DNA of 64,000 nt, taken from contig JACKAC010000003.1 of NCBI GenBank assembly GCA_020635255.1, positions 1 through 64,000 of the forward strand, in the 5' to 3' direction. Shown here piece after piece: positions 42,193-51,065 of this stretch (position 1 is its first letter; each line of letters opens with the position of its first letter). The notes under the pieces were generated by a model that was not told where the DNA came from, searched no databases, and was given only the letters and a program-made list of their open reading frames with translations. Source of the DNA: Ignavibacteriales bacterium. Lineage in GTDB: Bacteria > Bacteroidota > Ignavibacteria > Tepidaquicellales > Tepidaquicellaceae. The translations under genes were made by a program, and so were the position numbers.

Positions 42193-44331
42193 ATGAAATA
42201 TTTTTTTTACTGCGTAACAGTCTTTCTGTTTCTTTTTAGTAGTGCACATGCTCAGCCGCTTTCTGACGACATTAAAACAATTCTCAAATTCCAGGACGAA
42301 AGGACGCTCGGTCCGGGCAATGAACTACTTGATTTTCTTAATAGTGGTGATGAAAGTGTTGTTACCGCGGCGTTGTATGCCTTAGCAAATATTGCTGACT
42401 CCACAACTATAGATACAATTAGTGTCCAACTGATGAATAATACCTCTCCGAAAGTAAGGTCTATGGCGGCATTTGCACTCGGACAGATCGGAACAGGCCT
42501 TTCCGCTGAGTATTTACAGGAGGCTGGCAAAAAGGAAAAGGATGTAGATGTCCTCGTTGCTATACTGGAAAATATTGGAAAGACCGGCGATGAAGAAGCG
42601 TTGAACAAAATTGTCCCTTTATTGATAGATGATGCGAGATACCATAACGCCGTCGCAATGGCAGTCGCGCGTTTTGCTTTACGCAACATAAAAAATCAAA
42701 ACTCAATAAGACACCTCGAGGCGCTGTTTGCTTATGGACGCACCGGGATTGAAAAGTATCTCGCCTACGCACTTTGGAGGATACGTGACCGGGATCTTCT
42801 CATTCCGGAGAGGATTCACATTATGAATCTAATCCGCTCAAATGATCCGGAGACAAGGGCATATTCCGTTTACGCACTAAATGCTATCAAAGAGCCTTCC
42901 GACATTCCTGTTCTCATAGACATGTTCGAATCCGAAAATGACTGGAGAGTGAAGGTTAATATCCTGAATACACTTGGAGGTTACACGCTCGATTCGATCG
43001 GACAATATACCGAGCAAATATCCGGTGTATTTGGCAGATCTCTCGCCGACCCCAGCGACCATGTAAAGATTGCTGCTCTAAACGCTGATGGCAGATTATT
43101 TTCCCAATACAAAATTCCTGAATCAGGTGATAAGCCTGTCGTCATCCCCGGTACCAAAGTTCCTATGATGGTCATCGAATCGAAAGGGTGGTATTCATCA
43201 CAGGTCTTTGGAGCCGCTATAGATGCTTATGCACAGATAATGAAAGACAGGTCCGAAAATGTGCTATGGGAAGAATTCTATTATTATACCAGTGTGGATA
43301 ACCTTGTTGATATAATAAATGCCTTCAGTTATTTCGAAAATGGCGATATAATTGGCAAGCTTAGGGATAGCATCAGCGTCATTGTTATGAGATTCAATGA
43401 AGTTGCCCCAAATACAACCGGGGAAATGATACCTAATCTTGCATTAGCTAAAATTTATAGAGCTTACATAGAGACAGCTCTTAATCTTCTTCCGAATATG
43501 AAATCGGAGGAAAGCCTAAATCTTGCCCGCCTGTCATTTATTGAATTTGCCGACTCACGCAAACCCGACATAGTTTATTATTCCTTACAGGGATTGCAGT
43601 CCGATCAAATGAAAGCACGGCAGGATTGGATGTTCGAAAATAAAGAAGTTCTTAATTTCGAATATGCGGGGCTGGAATATCCGAAAAATGTTGATGACAT
43701 GACACTCTTTGCTGATGCGTTCGGCGAATTACAGGATACGGTAATGCTTCCTGAACTCAGAAAGAACCTCGGCAGGGATAATTATGATCTTGCAGTTACC
43801 TCCGCAGGCGCAATTGAAAAAATAACAGGGGAAAAAATAACCGTTAACCCGGCAGACTATTCACGTCACACAGATTTCGATTGGGATTACCTTAATGCAA
43901 ATCAGACAGTAACCGTAATATTAAACACAAGCGAAGGGGAAATCGAAATTGAATTATATCCTGACGTGGCTCCCTTTACGGTGATGAACTTCCTTAAGCT
44001 TGCCGAACAAAATTATTTCGATGCAACCGAGTTTCACCGGGTAATAGGTAACTTTGTAATTCAGGGGGGCGATCCGACCAGCACAGGCTTTGGCGGCCCC
44101 GGTTACTCTATACGTGGGGAATATTCGCCGCTTCCATACGAAAGGGGTACGCTTGGAATGGCTTCCGCGGGAAAAGATACAGAAGGGAGTCAGTTCTTTA
44201 TTACACATTCTCGTCAGCCTCATCTCGATAGTAAATACACCATTTTTGGCAAAGTAGTAAACGGAATGGACGTAGTTGACAGGATCCTTATTGGCGATAC
44301 ATTAAACGACGTAATTATAATTCGTAATTAA
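42193..44331 (+). CDS. HEAT-repeat / cyclophilin fusion (peptidyl-prolyl isomerase)
   Basis: A 712-residue exported protein (signal peptide ~1-20, ending A-H-A before Q). Residues ~40-330 contain HEAT-like helical pairs (A-A-L-Y-A-L-A-N-I, A-A-F-A-L-G-Q-I-G). Residues ~570-710 are a cyclophilin-type prolyl isomerase: F-H-R-V-I-G-N-F-V-I-Q-G-G-D-P, S-Q-F-F-I-T, and L-D-S-K-Y-T-I-F-G-K-V. The isomerase probably acts on unfolded proteins in the periplasm, with the HEAT part as a binding surface. The middle (330-560) is helical and unrecognised. Confidence 0.85.
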   Translation: MKYFFYCVTVFLFLFSSAHAQPLSDDIKTILKFQDERTLGPGNELLDFLNSGDESVVTAALYALANIADSTTIDTISVQLMNNTSPKVRSMAAFALGQIGTGLSAEYLQEAGKKEKDVDVLVAILENIGKTGDEEALNKIVPLLIDDARYHNAVAMAVARFALRNIKNQNSIRHLEALFAYGRTGIEKYLAYALWRIRDRDLLIPERIHIMNLIRSNDPETRAYSVYALNAIKEPSDIPVLIDMFESENDWRVKVNILNTLGGYTLDSIGQYTEQISGVFGRSLADPSDHVKIAALNADGRLFSQYKIPESGDKPVVIPGTKVPMMVIESKGWYSSQVFGAAIDAYAQIMKDRSENVLWEEFYYYTSVDNLVDIINAFSYFENGDIIGKLRDSISVIVMRFNEVAPNTTGEMIPNLALAKIYRAYIETALNLLPNMKSEESLNLARLSFIEFADSRKPDIVYYSLQGLQSDQMKARQDWMFENKEVLNFEYAGLEYPKNVDDMTLFADAFGELQDTVMLPELRKNLGRDNYDLAVTSAGAIEKITGEKITVNPADYSRHTDFDWDYLNANQTVTVILNTSEGEIEIELYPDVAPFTVMNFLKLAEQNYFDATEFHRVIGNFVIQGGDPTSTGFGGPGYSIRGEYSPLPYERGTLGMASAGKDTEGSQFFITHSRQPHLDSKYTIFGKVVNGMDVVDRILIGDTLNDVIIIRN

Positions 44332-44342
44332 AATATAATGTC

Positions 44343-44771
44343 ATGAAAAAAACTTTTTTCCTTATTTTATTTTTCGCAATTCCCGTATTTGCAAACGCTC
44401 AGAGTGAAGAAGTATATCCTCCGCTTAAGATGAAGATCGTAGTGCAGGAGATTTTGAACTCATTTCAGATGAGCTCAGTCTCTACATCCTCGATCGGAAA
44501 ACACATTTCACAGGAATGGCTGGAAGAAAACAACATAAACCTTAAAAATTATAATATAAACTCTTACGCGCCTACTTCTTATGAGATAGAACTTATCTTT
44601 GATAGGTATGTTGTCGCCCAAATAAGAGGAGAAAGCTGGGGGCATTTACTTGTATTTAAATTTATTGATGAGGACGGTGTTTATAGAATAATTCCCAAAG
44701 GTATCTCTAACGCCAGCAATGACTATATAGATCCCTGGTATGACGTTCAGCAGTACAATGTAGAAAATTAA
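44343..44771 (+). CDS. Secreted small protein of unknown function
   Basis: A 142-residue protein with a signal peptide (about 1-19, ending A-N-A before Q). The mature part has an N-terminal helix (M-K-I-V-V-Q-E-I-L-N) and beta-rich sequence with W-G-H-L-L-V-F-K-F. No known family seen. It follows the cyclophilin fusion by 11 bases and precedes the M13 peptidase, so the three may be a periplasmic-protein operon. Confidence 0.65.
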   Translation: MKKTFFLILFFAIPVFANAQSEEVYPPLKMKIVVQEILNSFQMSSVSTSSIGKHISQEWLEENNINLKNYNINSYAPTSYEIELIFDRYVVAQIRGESWGHLLVFKFIDEDGVYRIIPKGISNASNDYIDPWYDVQQYNVEN

Positions 44772-44797
44772 CGTAGAGTTTCAAAAGGAGCAAAGCT

Positions 44798-46846
44798 ATG
44801 AAATTTGTAAAACTAACATTTTTAGTTTTCTTTGGGCTAATAGTACTTGGTCATGCCCAACCTGAGACCGGAAGTACCGATATCTTGCCTATAGATGTTG
44901 CAAATATGGATCAGACAGTCAGCCCGGGTGTTGATTTTTTCCGGTATGTCAATGGTGGATGGTTAGCAAAAAACCCCGTACCTCCAGGATACTCCCGCTG
45001 GGGCAGTTTCAGCGAAGTGGAGGAAAGAAATGAAGCTATCCTTCAGGACATACTCACAACTGCAATTGATGACCCAAACCCCGTTCCTGGAAGTAACACC
45101 CAAAAGCTCGGTGACTTTTACTACACGGCATTGGATGTTGAAGGCAGGGATAAAATGGGCATCGAGCCATTAAAACCCGATTTAAATAAAATAGAACAAA
45201 TATCTTCACCTGCTGATCTGCAAAACGTTATGGTTAGTTTTCTTACACGAAGGCTAAGACTTCCCTTTTTTGTTTGGGTTGGTCAGGATGATAAAAATAG
45301 CTCTATTTTTGTTCCACAAGTATTCCAGTCAGGACTTGGACTGCCTGACAGAGATTATTATTTAGATGAAGGTGAAAAATATAAAAACATACGAACCGAA
45401 TACGTAAAGCATATTCAGAAGTTGTTTGAACTTACGGGATACAGCCCCGAACAGGCAAGAGATATGGCTAACGTTGTAATGGCAATGGAAACCCGGCTTG
45501 CCGGTGCATCTATGACACGACTGGAAAGACGCGATCCCGAAAAGACATACAATAAAATGACACTGGATGAACTTCAGGCACTCACTCCGGATTTTGACTG
45601 GAAGAATTTTTTTCGGGAAGCTGGATTTAATATGGACAGAGATTTTGAAAATGGTGTTATTATTGGGCAGCCTGACTTCTTAAAAGAAGTAGACAAAATG
45701 ATGAAAGATGTAAGTCTCGACGATTGGAAGACTTACATGCAATATAAGCTTATAGCTTCGACGGCAAATAAGTTAAGTTCAGATCTTGAAAAGGAGGTCT
45801 TCCATTTTTACAGCACCGTGCTTAGAGGCATAGATGAAATGAAACCCTTATGGAAACGCGCGCTTGATGATACGGAAGGCTCTCTTGGCGAAATCATGGG
45901 GCAGGAATTTGTAAAGAGATCTTTTAGCCCTGCCGCAAAAGAGCGTGTGCTTGAAATGGTTAATAATATAAAGGAAGTATTAAGCAAGAGGATAAATGAA
46001 CTTGAATGGATGAGCGATGCAACAAAGCAAGAGGCTCAAAAGAAACTTGCCGCATTTAAACCAAAAATCGGTTACCCAGACAAATGGAGAGATTATTCAA
46101 AGCTTGAGGTTGACAGAAGCTCATTGTTCAATAATTCAATGAGGGCAAGCATATTTTATTTTAATAGAAATAAAGACAGAATAGGAAAGCCCGTTGAGGA
46201 TGAATGGTTTATGAATCCACAGACTGTAAATGCTTCCTATAATGCATCCAGAAATGAAATAGTATTCCCAGCGGGGATCTTACAACCGCCGTTTTTTTCG
46301 GAAAATTTCGATGACGCTATAAATTATGGAGGTATTGGAACTGTGATCGGACATGAGATAACACACGGGTTTGATGACCAGGGCAGAAAATACGATTGGG
46401 AAGGTAATCTCCGTGACTGGTGGACAGAGGAAGATGCTCAAAAATATACCCAGCGCGCCGATAAACTTGCCAATCAATACAGCAGTTATGTTGTAATTGA
46501 CGATGTTCACCTAGAGGGTAAACTTACACTTGGTGAAAACATCGCTGACCTTGGCGGTTTAAAGCTTGCCTATCTTGCATTCATGAATACAGAGGAAGCA
46601 AAAACAATTGAAATGCTTGATGGCTTCACCCCTCAACAGAGGTTCTTTATTTCATGGGCTCAAATATGGAGACAGAATATAACTGACCAGGAGCTCCGCC
46701 TGAGAATAAATACGGATCCCCATTCACCCGGCTTATACAGGGCTATTGTACCGCCCTCCAACATGGAAGCGTTCTTCGATGTGTTTAATATTAAACCGGG
46801 AGATCCTATGTATCGTGAAGAGTCCGAACGGGTTGTGATCTGGTAA
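44798..46846 (+). CDS. M13 family zinc metallopeptidase (neprilysin/PepO-like)
   Basis: A 682-residue exported peptidase, normal size for bacterial M13. The signal peptide is ~1-20. The N-terminal domain begins D-Q-T-V-S-P-G-V-D-F-F-R-Y-V-N-G-G-W. The zinc motif H519-E-I-T-H523 is followed by G-F-D-D-Q-G, and E-N-I-A-D-L-G-G supplies the third ligand. N-E-I-V-F-P-A-G-I-L-Q-P-P-F and the C-terminal D-P-H-S-P-G complete the signature. It degrades small peptides in the periplasm. A terminator follows. Confidence 0.93.
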   Translation: MKFVKLTFLVFFGLIVLGHAQPETGSTDILPIDVANMDQTVSPGVDFFRYVNGGWLAKNPVPPGYSRWGSFSEVEERNEAILQDILTTAIDDPNPVPGSNTQKLGDFYYTALDVEGRDKMGIEPLKPDLNKIEQISSPADLQNVMVSFLTRRLRLPFFVWVGQDDKNSSIFVPQVFQSGLGLPDRDYYLDEGEKYKNIRTEYVKHIQKLFELTGYSPEQARDMANVVMAMETRLAGASMTRLERRDPEKTYNKMTLDELQALTPDFDWKNFFREAGFNMDRDFENGVIIGQPDFLKEVDKMMKDVSLDDWKTYMQYKLIASTANKLSSDLEKEVFHFYSTVLRGIDEMKPLWKRALDDTEGSLGEIMGQEFVKRSFSPAAKERVLEMVNNIKEVLSKRINELEWMSDATKQEAQKKLAAFKPKIGYPDKWRDYSKLEVDRSSLFNNSMRASIFYFNRNKDRIGKPVEDEWFMNPQTVNASYNASRNEIVFPAGILQPPFFSENFDDAINYGGIGTVIGHEITHGFDDQGRKYDWEGNLRDWWTEEDAQKYTQRADKLANQYSSYVVIDDVHLEGKLTLGENIADLGGLKLAYLAFMNTEEAKTIEMLDGFTPQQRFFISWAQIWRQNITDQELRLRINTDPHSPGLYRAIVPPSNMEAFFDVFNIKPGDPMYREESERVVIW

Positions 46847-46853
46847 TTATTTT

Positions 46854-46878
46854 AAGCCCTCTTTTTGAGGGTTTTTTT
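46854..46878 (+). terminator. Rho-independent terminator after the M13 peptidase gene
   Basis: CCCTC (46857-46861) and GAGGG (46867-46871) pair around a TTTTT loop, with outer A-T pairs and a final T-run of seven. Confidence 0.8.
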
Positions 46879-46948
46879 ATCTTTGAAACCTACGATTCAA
46901 CTATTATTTTGCTTGAATGTTTAAACGAGTATGTGAATTTTTAATTAA

Positions 46949-48181
46949 ATGGGAACGAGCAGGCAAATAAAATTTTATTTTATTTTAATATTTTCATTTA
47001 TTCATTCCCCCCTTTTTGCAGGATGGGTACATCAGACTGGCCCTACATCCGTTAATCTCAATGGAGTAAATTTCCATCATGGCAGTGAGGATTTAGCGTG
47101 GGCTTGCGGAGACAATGGAACGATCATCCACACTTCAAATGGCGGGATTAATTGGGTCATACAAAACTCAGGAACGACAAACGATCTTTATGCCATTATT
47201 TTTATGGAAGGGTCAGGATCGGTAATGTCGGTTGGACAAAATGGAACGATCCTCAGAACATCAAACAACGGGCAGAACTGGACGTTGATCCCTTCCACTA
47301 CAACAAGAGACCTTCATGATATCACAGAGTTCAACTTTTTGATTGCCGGGGATAGCGGTATAATACTAAAAAGTATCAACACTGGATTATCCTGGACTCC
47401 AATCTCCTCTCCAACTACAAAAAATCTTTACACCATTTGTGCTACCTTTGGCGGATATGCGGCCGGTGAAGACGGAACTATCCTTAGGGGTGTTAGTTCC
47501 GGGGCAAATTGGACCTTGGCAGCAAGTGGAGTAACGAACAACCTTAAAGGAACTCCTTTATTTGGAGGTATCGACATTGTTGTAGGTGACAATGGCTTGA
47601 TATTAAGAAGTACAAACTCGGGGACCAACTGGTACACACAAAATAGCCATACCGCTAACAATCTTAATTCAGTCGAATACTCGGTTAATAACACAAGCAG
47701 ACTCTATTGTGTAGGGGACAGCGGTACTATCTTAAAGACTACTGACTATGGAATAACATGGGGCTTCCAGCAGAGTGGGACCACCAAAGACCTTAACTCA
47801 ACGTTCTTCTATTTAAATGATAATACCGGTTACGCGGTAGGTGATAATGGAACGATCTTAAAAACAACAGACGGAGGTGGCGCTATAACAAATACAGACC
47901 CTTTAACTAATATACCTGATAAATTTCATTTATACCAAAACTATCCGAACCCATTTAACCCGTCCACTAACATAAAATTTGATCTCCCTAATAATGTTGA
48001 GGTAAACTTATCTGTTTACGACATCGAAGGAAAGAAAATACTCACACTTGTAAATAACCGCTTCCAGGGCGGAACTTACGAATATACCCTTGACGCATCA
48101 GGGCTGCCGAGCGGAGTATATTTTTACACGCTAAAAGCCGGGAATATACTCTTATCAAAAAAAATGCTTCTTGTCAAATAA
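46949..48181 (+). CDS. Secreted YCF48-like propeller protein with T9SS C-terminal domain
   Basis: A 410-residue cell-surface protein. The signal peptide is about 1-23, ending F-A before G-W. Its body repeats units of about 40 residues such as G-D-N-G-T-I-L-[KR]-[ST]-x-x-x-G-x-x-W, the YCF48/photosystem II assembly-factor-like (BNR-type) propeller. It ends with N-Y-P-N-P-F-N-P-S-T and S-K-K-M-L-L-V-K. It belongs with the cargo genes at 48797, 51066 and 53341. The substrate is unknown. Confidence 0.88.
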   Translation: MGTSRQIKFYFILIFSFIHSPLFAGWVHQTGPTSVNLNGVNFHHGSEDLAWACGDNGTIIHTSNGGINWVIQNSGTTNDLYAIIFMEGSGSVMSVGQNGTILRTSNNGQNWTLIPSTTTRDLHDITEFNFLIAGDSGIILKSINTGLSWTPISSPTTKNLYTICATFGGYAAGEDGTILRGVSSGANWTLAASGVTNNLKGTPLFGGIDIVVGDNGLILRSTNSGTNWYTQNSHTANNLNSVEYSVNNTSRLYCVGDSGTILKTTDYGITWGFQQSGTTKDLNSTFFYLNDNTGYAVGDNGTILKTTDGGGAITNTDPLTNIPDKFHLYQNYPNPFNPSTNIKFDLPNNVEVNLSVYDIEGKKILTLVNNRFQGGTYEYTLDASGLPSGVYFYTLKAGNILLSKKMLLVK

Positions 48182-48196
48182 TCACAATATGGTTGC

Positions 48197-48679
48197 TCAA
48201 TGCCCGTCGGGATTATTTCCATCTGGTTCGTATTTATGTTTAATATAATGTCTTTTCTTTGCTTCATCTATCGAATGAGACTTAGTTAAACTCCTTTCAT
48301 TTTTCGACAGTTCTGCAAGGTATACATAAAAATTATGGAGCAAATTCAATTCATTCTCGGAAAGATCTTCCACATTTACCAGCCTGTTACTCGCACCTTC
48401 ATGCGCGGCTACCAACTCATTCAGCTTTAGCTGTATTGCCAGAGAATCCTTATTTGCCGCTCTCTGTATTAAAAAAACCATTAAAAAAGTTACTATCGTC
48501 GTGCCTGTATTGATGATGAGTTGCCATGTATCCGAAAATTTGAAAATAGGACCGGTACTCAGCCATATTATTATCACCAGAAAAGCCGTTACGAAAGCGC
48601 CTGTTGAACCGCTGAGTTTTGTGATTTTTCTGGCAGTCGTCTCAAAAAACCCTGCTTTTTTTTCTTTGTTCGTTTCCAT
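48197..48679 (-). CDS. Low-affinity iron permease family protein
   Basis: A 160-residue membrane protein (PF04120 type). Two transmembrane helices (about 25-47 and 54-70) are followed by F-L-I-Q-R-A-A-N-K-D-S-L-A-I-Q-L-K-L-N-E-L, the family signature, then a charged tail. Members are called low-affinity iron permeases from yeast Fet4, but bacterial function is unproven. It is convergent with the T9SS gene ending at 48181. Confidence 0.8.
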   Translation of the reverse strand: METNKEKKAGFFETTARKITKLSGSTGAFVTAFLVIIIWLSTGPIFKFSDTWQLIINTGTTIVTFLMVFLIQRAANKDSLAIQLKLNELVAAHEGASNRLVNVEDLSENELNLLHNFYVYLAELSKNERSLTKSHSIDEAKKRHYIKHKYEPDGNNPDGH

Positions 48680-48745
48680 AATAGAATATGTATAATTTGG
48701 TTATACAAATCTATCAGTGGAGAACTATAAATAAAAAGCATAAAA

Positions 48746-48775
48746 AAAAGCGGACAAATCTAATTGCCCGCTTTT
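48746..48775 (-). terminator. Terminator after the minus-strand T9SS gene
   Basis: AAAAGCGG (48746-48753) and CCGCTTTT (48768-48775) pair around a 14-base loop. On the minus strand the stem is followed by a run of T, so it serves the gene that ends at 48797. Confidence 0.75.
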
Positions 48776-48796
48776 CTGCAATTATTAAATTTCCTC

Positions 48797-50962
48797 TTAT
48801 TTCACTAATATCATCTTTTTAGTTTCGATCAGCCCGGCTGTTTCGAGCCTGTAATAATAAACCCCCGATGAAAGCCTACTTCCGTCGAATTCAACATTAT
48901 ATGAACCTGCATTCTGTTGTCCGTTAACAAGCGTTGCTACTTCTACCCCTCTCACATCGAATACGCTTAACTTTACATTTCCGCTCTTTGGAAGATCAAA
49001 GCTTATCACCGTAGACGGGTTGAACGGGTTTGGATAATTTTGTGAGAGTCTGTAATTGTCCGGTATATTACCTGCTGAGGGCGTAACTCCTGTCACTGTG
49101 ATCTGGGTCGAGTTTACATTATAAGTGATCTGGAGTTTATATAATGCGCTTGTACCCTGTGCTAGCACTTCACCTTTATTCAGGAATAGCACCCCGGCAT
49201 TAGCGCTTCCTATCGATCCAACAAAATCGAAATTTGCGCCCGTATTATTTGTTAGGTATCCCGATCTGCCATACGTCACAAAAGAGAATGCGGTCGGGTC
49301 ATCTCTTGCAATATCACACCCCCATGCACTTCCTGTGGAGGTGACATTTGAATAATTATCACCCTGGTCCATACTCCGGAAAACTCCTCCGGTGCTCCAC
49401 ACTGTATGAAAGGACAGGTTTGTATCCAGCTGGCTTATTCCTATCATGGGTACTTCTGATGTTCCTTGTGAATTCTTTAAAGACCAATTAAGACCACCAT
49501 CTGTTGATTTCCATAGCTTAGAGGGTCCGCTGTCTCCAAGTAGCATCAGATTCGGATTTCCATGATGAATTGTAATGTCACACGGGCTAACAAATACTGT
49601 TGAGCTCAATGTTGTCCAGTTAAGACCAAAATTTGTTGACTTTAACAGCTGACTGTTATCCGGTCCGAGTACCATATGGTTTGGGTCATTCGGATCCATC
49701 TCCAGTGGCATACCATATGAAGTGAGATTTCCCGTCCATGTCTGTGTCCAGGTCTGACCGTAATCGGTACTCCTCATTATTCTTCCGCCGGATTGGTCCA
49801 TTGATGCTATCATCTGATTTGTGTCCAGTGGATTAACATAAAAAGAGTGTGCCCTCGAGCCAAGCGAAACAGTAGCAATATTCGTCCATGTAGCTCCCTT
49901 ATCATAACTGCGGTAAACTTTTGTACCCTGGCATATAAACACCTGATCACGTCTCTCAGGATTTTGGTAATCCGGTGGAGCATAGTAAAACCCGTTTCCT
50001 ATACCGTTACTTGCTGTCAATGTTGTCTGCCATTGATATGTAACGGTAGTTCCGCCGGTTAATGCCCAGCTTGCACCTCCGTCGGTCGTCTTAATTATTG
50101 CTTTGTTTAGACTGCTCACGGCATATCCTGTGTTTGCATCATAATAATGAATGGAGGTAAGATTTGCATTCATAGGATTCTTCTCAAAGTTGAGGAATAA
50201 TGAGCTTCCGCCCATATTGTTCCTTATAAACCCGCCGCCCCCGCATAGATGCGCGCTGTTCATGTCGCTTCCGCTTATACCCATTATATCGGAGATCACT
50301 CTGGAGTTTACCGATGTAAATGCGCCTGCTCCTGTCTTAACAAGTAACGTTCCGTATTCACCCACAGCGATTATTCCTCCTGAAAAATATTTCACATCTC
50401 TGAGATTATAGGTCGTACCAGAGGATTGTGAAGTCCAATTAGCGCCGCCGTCACTGGTAATATATATCTTTCCGTTATCGCCTACTGCCACACCATTATT
50501 TGCATCCTTAAAACTTATGGAATTCAAAACATCGCTGGGTGAAACCCCATTATTGCTTATCGTCCAGCTGTTCCCGCCGTTTGTGGTTTTCCGGACACTT
50601 CCGCTGATACCGCAAACATATCCGTTATTTCCATCGACGAATGTAACCGAATTCCACTGTAATCCGCCCGCTAAAAACTGTGAATATGAATTTGTAGTAA
50701 TATCACCCTGCACAATATTACCCGCAGAATTCGTGATATAGCATTTATTTCCAACTATAAAAACATCTGTAAGATCATTTGACATATTCAAATTAAAATG
50801 TCCCCAGCTTGCGCCTGCATTTGTTGAAACAAATACAAGTCCGCCATCCCCGACTGCCATAACATAATTTCCATCCGGGCTAAATACACTGTTAAACCCT
50901 TGTGAAAATCCTTGACTTGATGCCAGCATAACCAGCAAAGAAACTATAAGCCATTTTTTCAT
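48797..50962 (-). CDS. Large secreted YCF48/BNR propeller protein with T9SS C-terminal domain
   Basis: A 721-residue surface protein. The signal peptide is ~1-20 (ending G-F-S before Q). It holds many repeats of the form V-G-D-N-G-K-I-Y-I-T-S-D-G-G-A-N-W and R-S-x-D-[YQ]-G, the sialidase-type Asp-box/YCF48 propeller style; with about 15 units it probably forms two propellers. The C-terminus contains N-Y-P-N-P-F-N-P-S-T and ends T-K-K-M-I-L-V-K. Not a sialidase by active-site residues. Encoded in the same orientation as 51066, probably an independent unit. Confidence 0.87.
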   Translation of the reverse strand: MKKWLIVSLLVMLASSQGFSQGFNSVFSPDGNYVMAVGDGGLVFVSTNAGASWGHFNLNMSNDLTDVFIVGNKCYITNSAGNIVQGDITTNSYSQFLAGGLQWNSVTFVDGNNGYVCGISGSVRKTTNGGNSWTISNNGVSPSDVLNSISFKDANNGVAVGDNGKIYITSDGGANWTSQSSGTTYNLRDVKYFSGGIIAVGEYGTLLVKTGAGAFTSVNSRVISDIMGISGSDMNSAHLCGGGGFIRNNMGGSSLFLNFEKNPMNANLTSIHYYDANTGYAVSSLNKAIIKTTDGGASWALTGGTTVTYQWQTTLTASNGIGNGFYYAPPDYQNPERRDQVFICQGTKVYRSYDKGATWTNIATVSLGSRAHSFYVNPLDTNQMIASMDQSGGRIMRSTDYGQTWTQTWTGNLTSYGMPLEMDPNDPNHMVLGPDNSQLLKSTNFGLNWTTLSSTVFVSPCDITIHHGNPNLMLLGDSGPSKLWKSTDGGLNWSLKNSQGTSEVPMIGISQLDTNLSFHTVWSTGGVFRSMDQGDNYSNVTSTGSAWGCDIARDDPTAFSFVTYGRSGYLTNNTGANFDFVGSIGSANAGVLFLNKGEVLAQGTSALYKLQITYNVNSTQITVTGVTPSAGNIPDNYRLSQNYPNPFNPSTVISFDLPKSGNVKLSVFDVRGVEVATLVNGQQNAGSYNVEFDGSRLSSGVYYYRLETAGLIETKKMILVK

Positions 50963-51065
50963 TTTTACTAATTTTTTTTTAAAAAAATCTTTAATTACCC
51001 AAATTTATAAAATATTTACCTCTTAACGAAAACAAAATTCTTCAAAACATAAACTTCAAAGCTCA

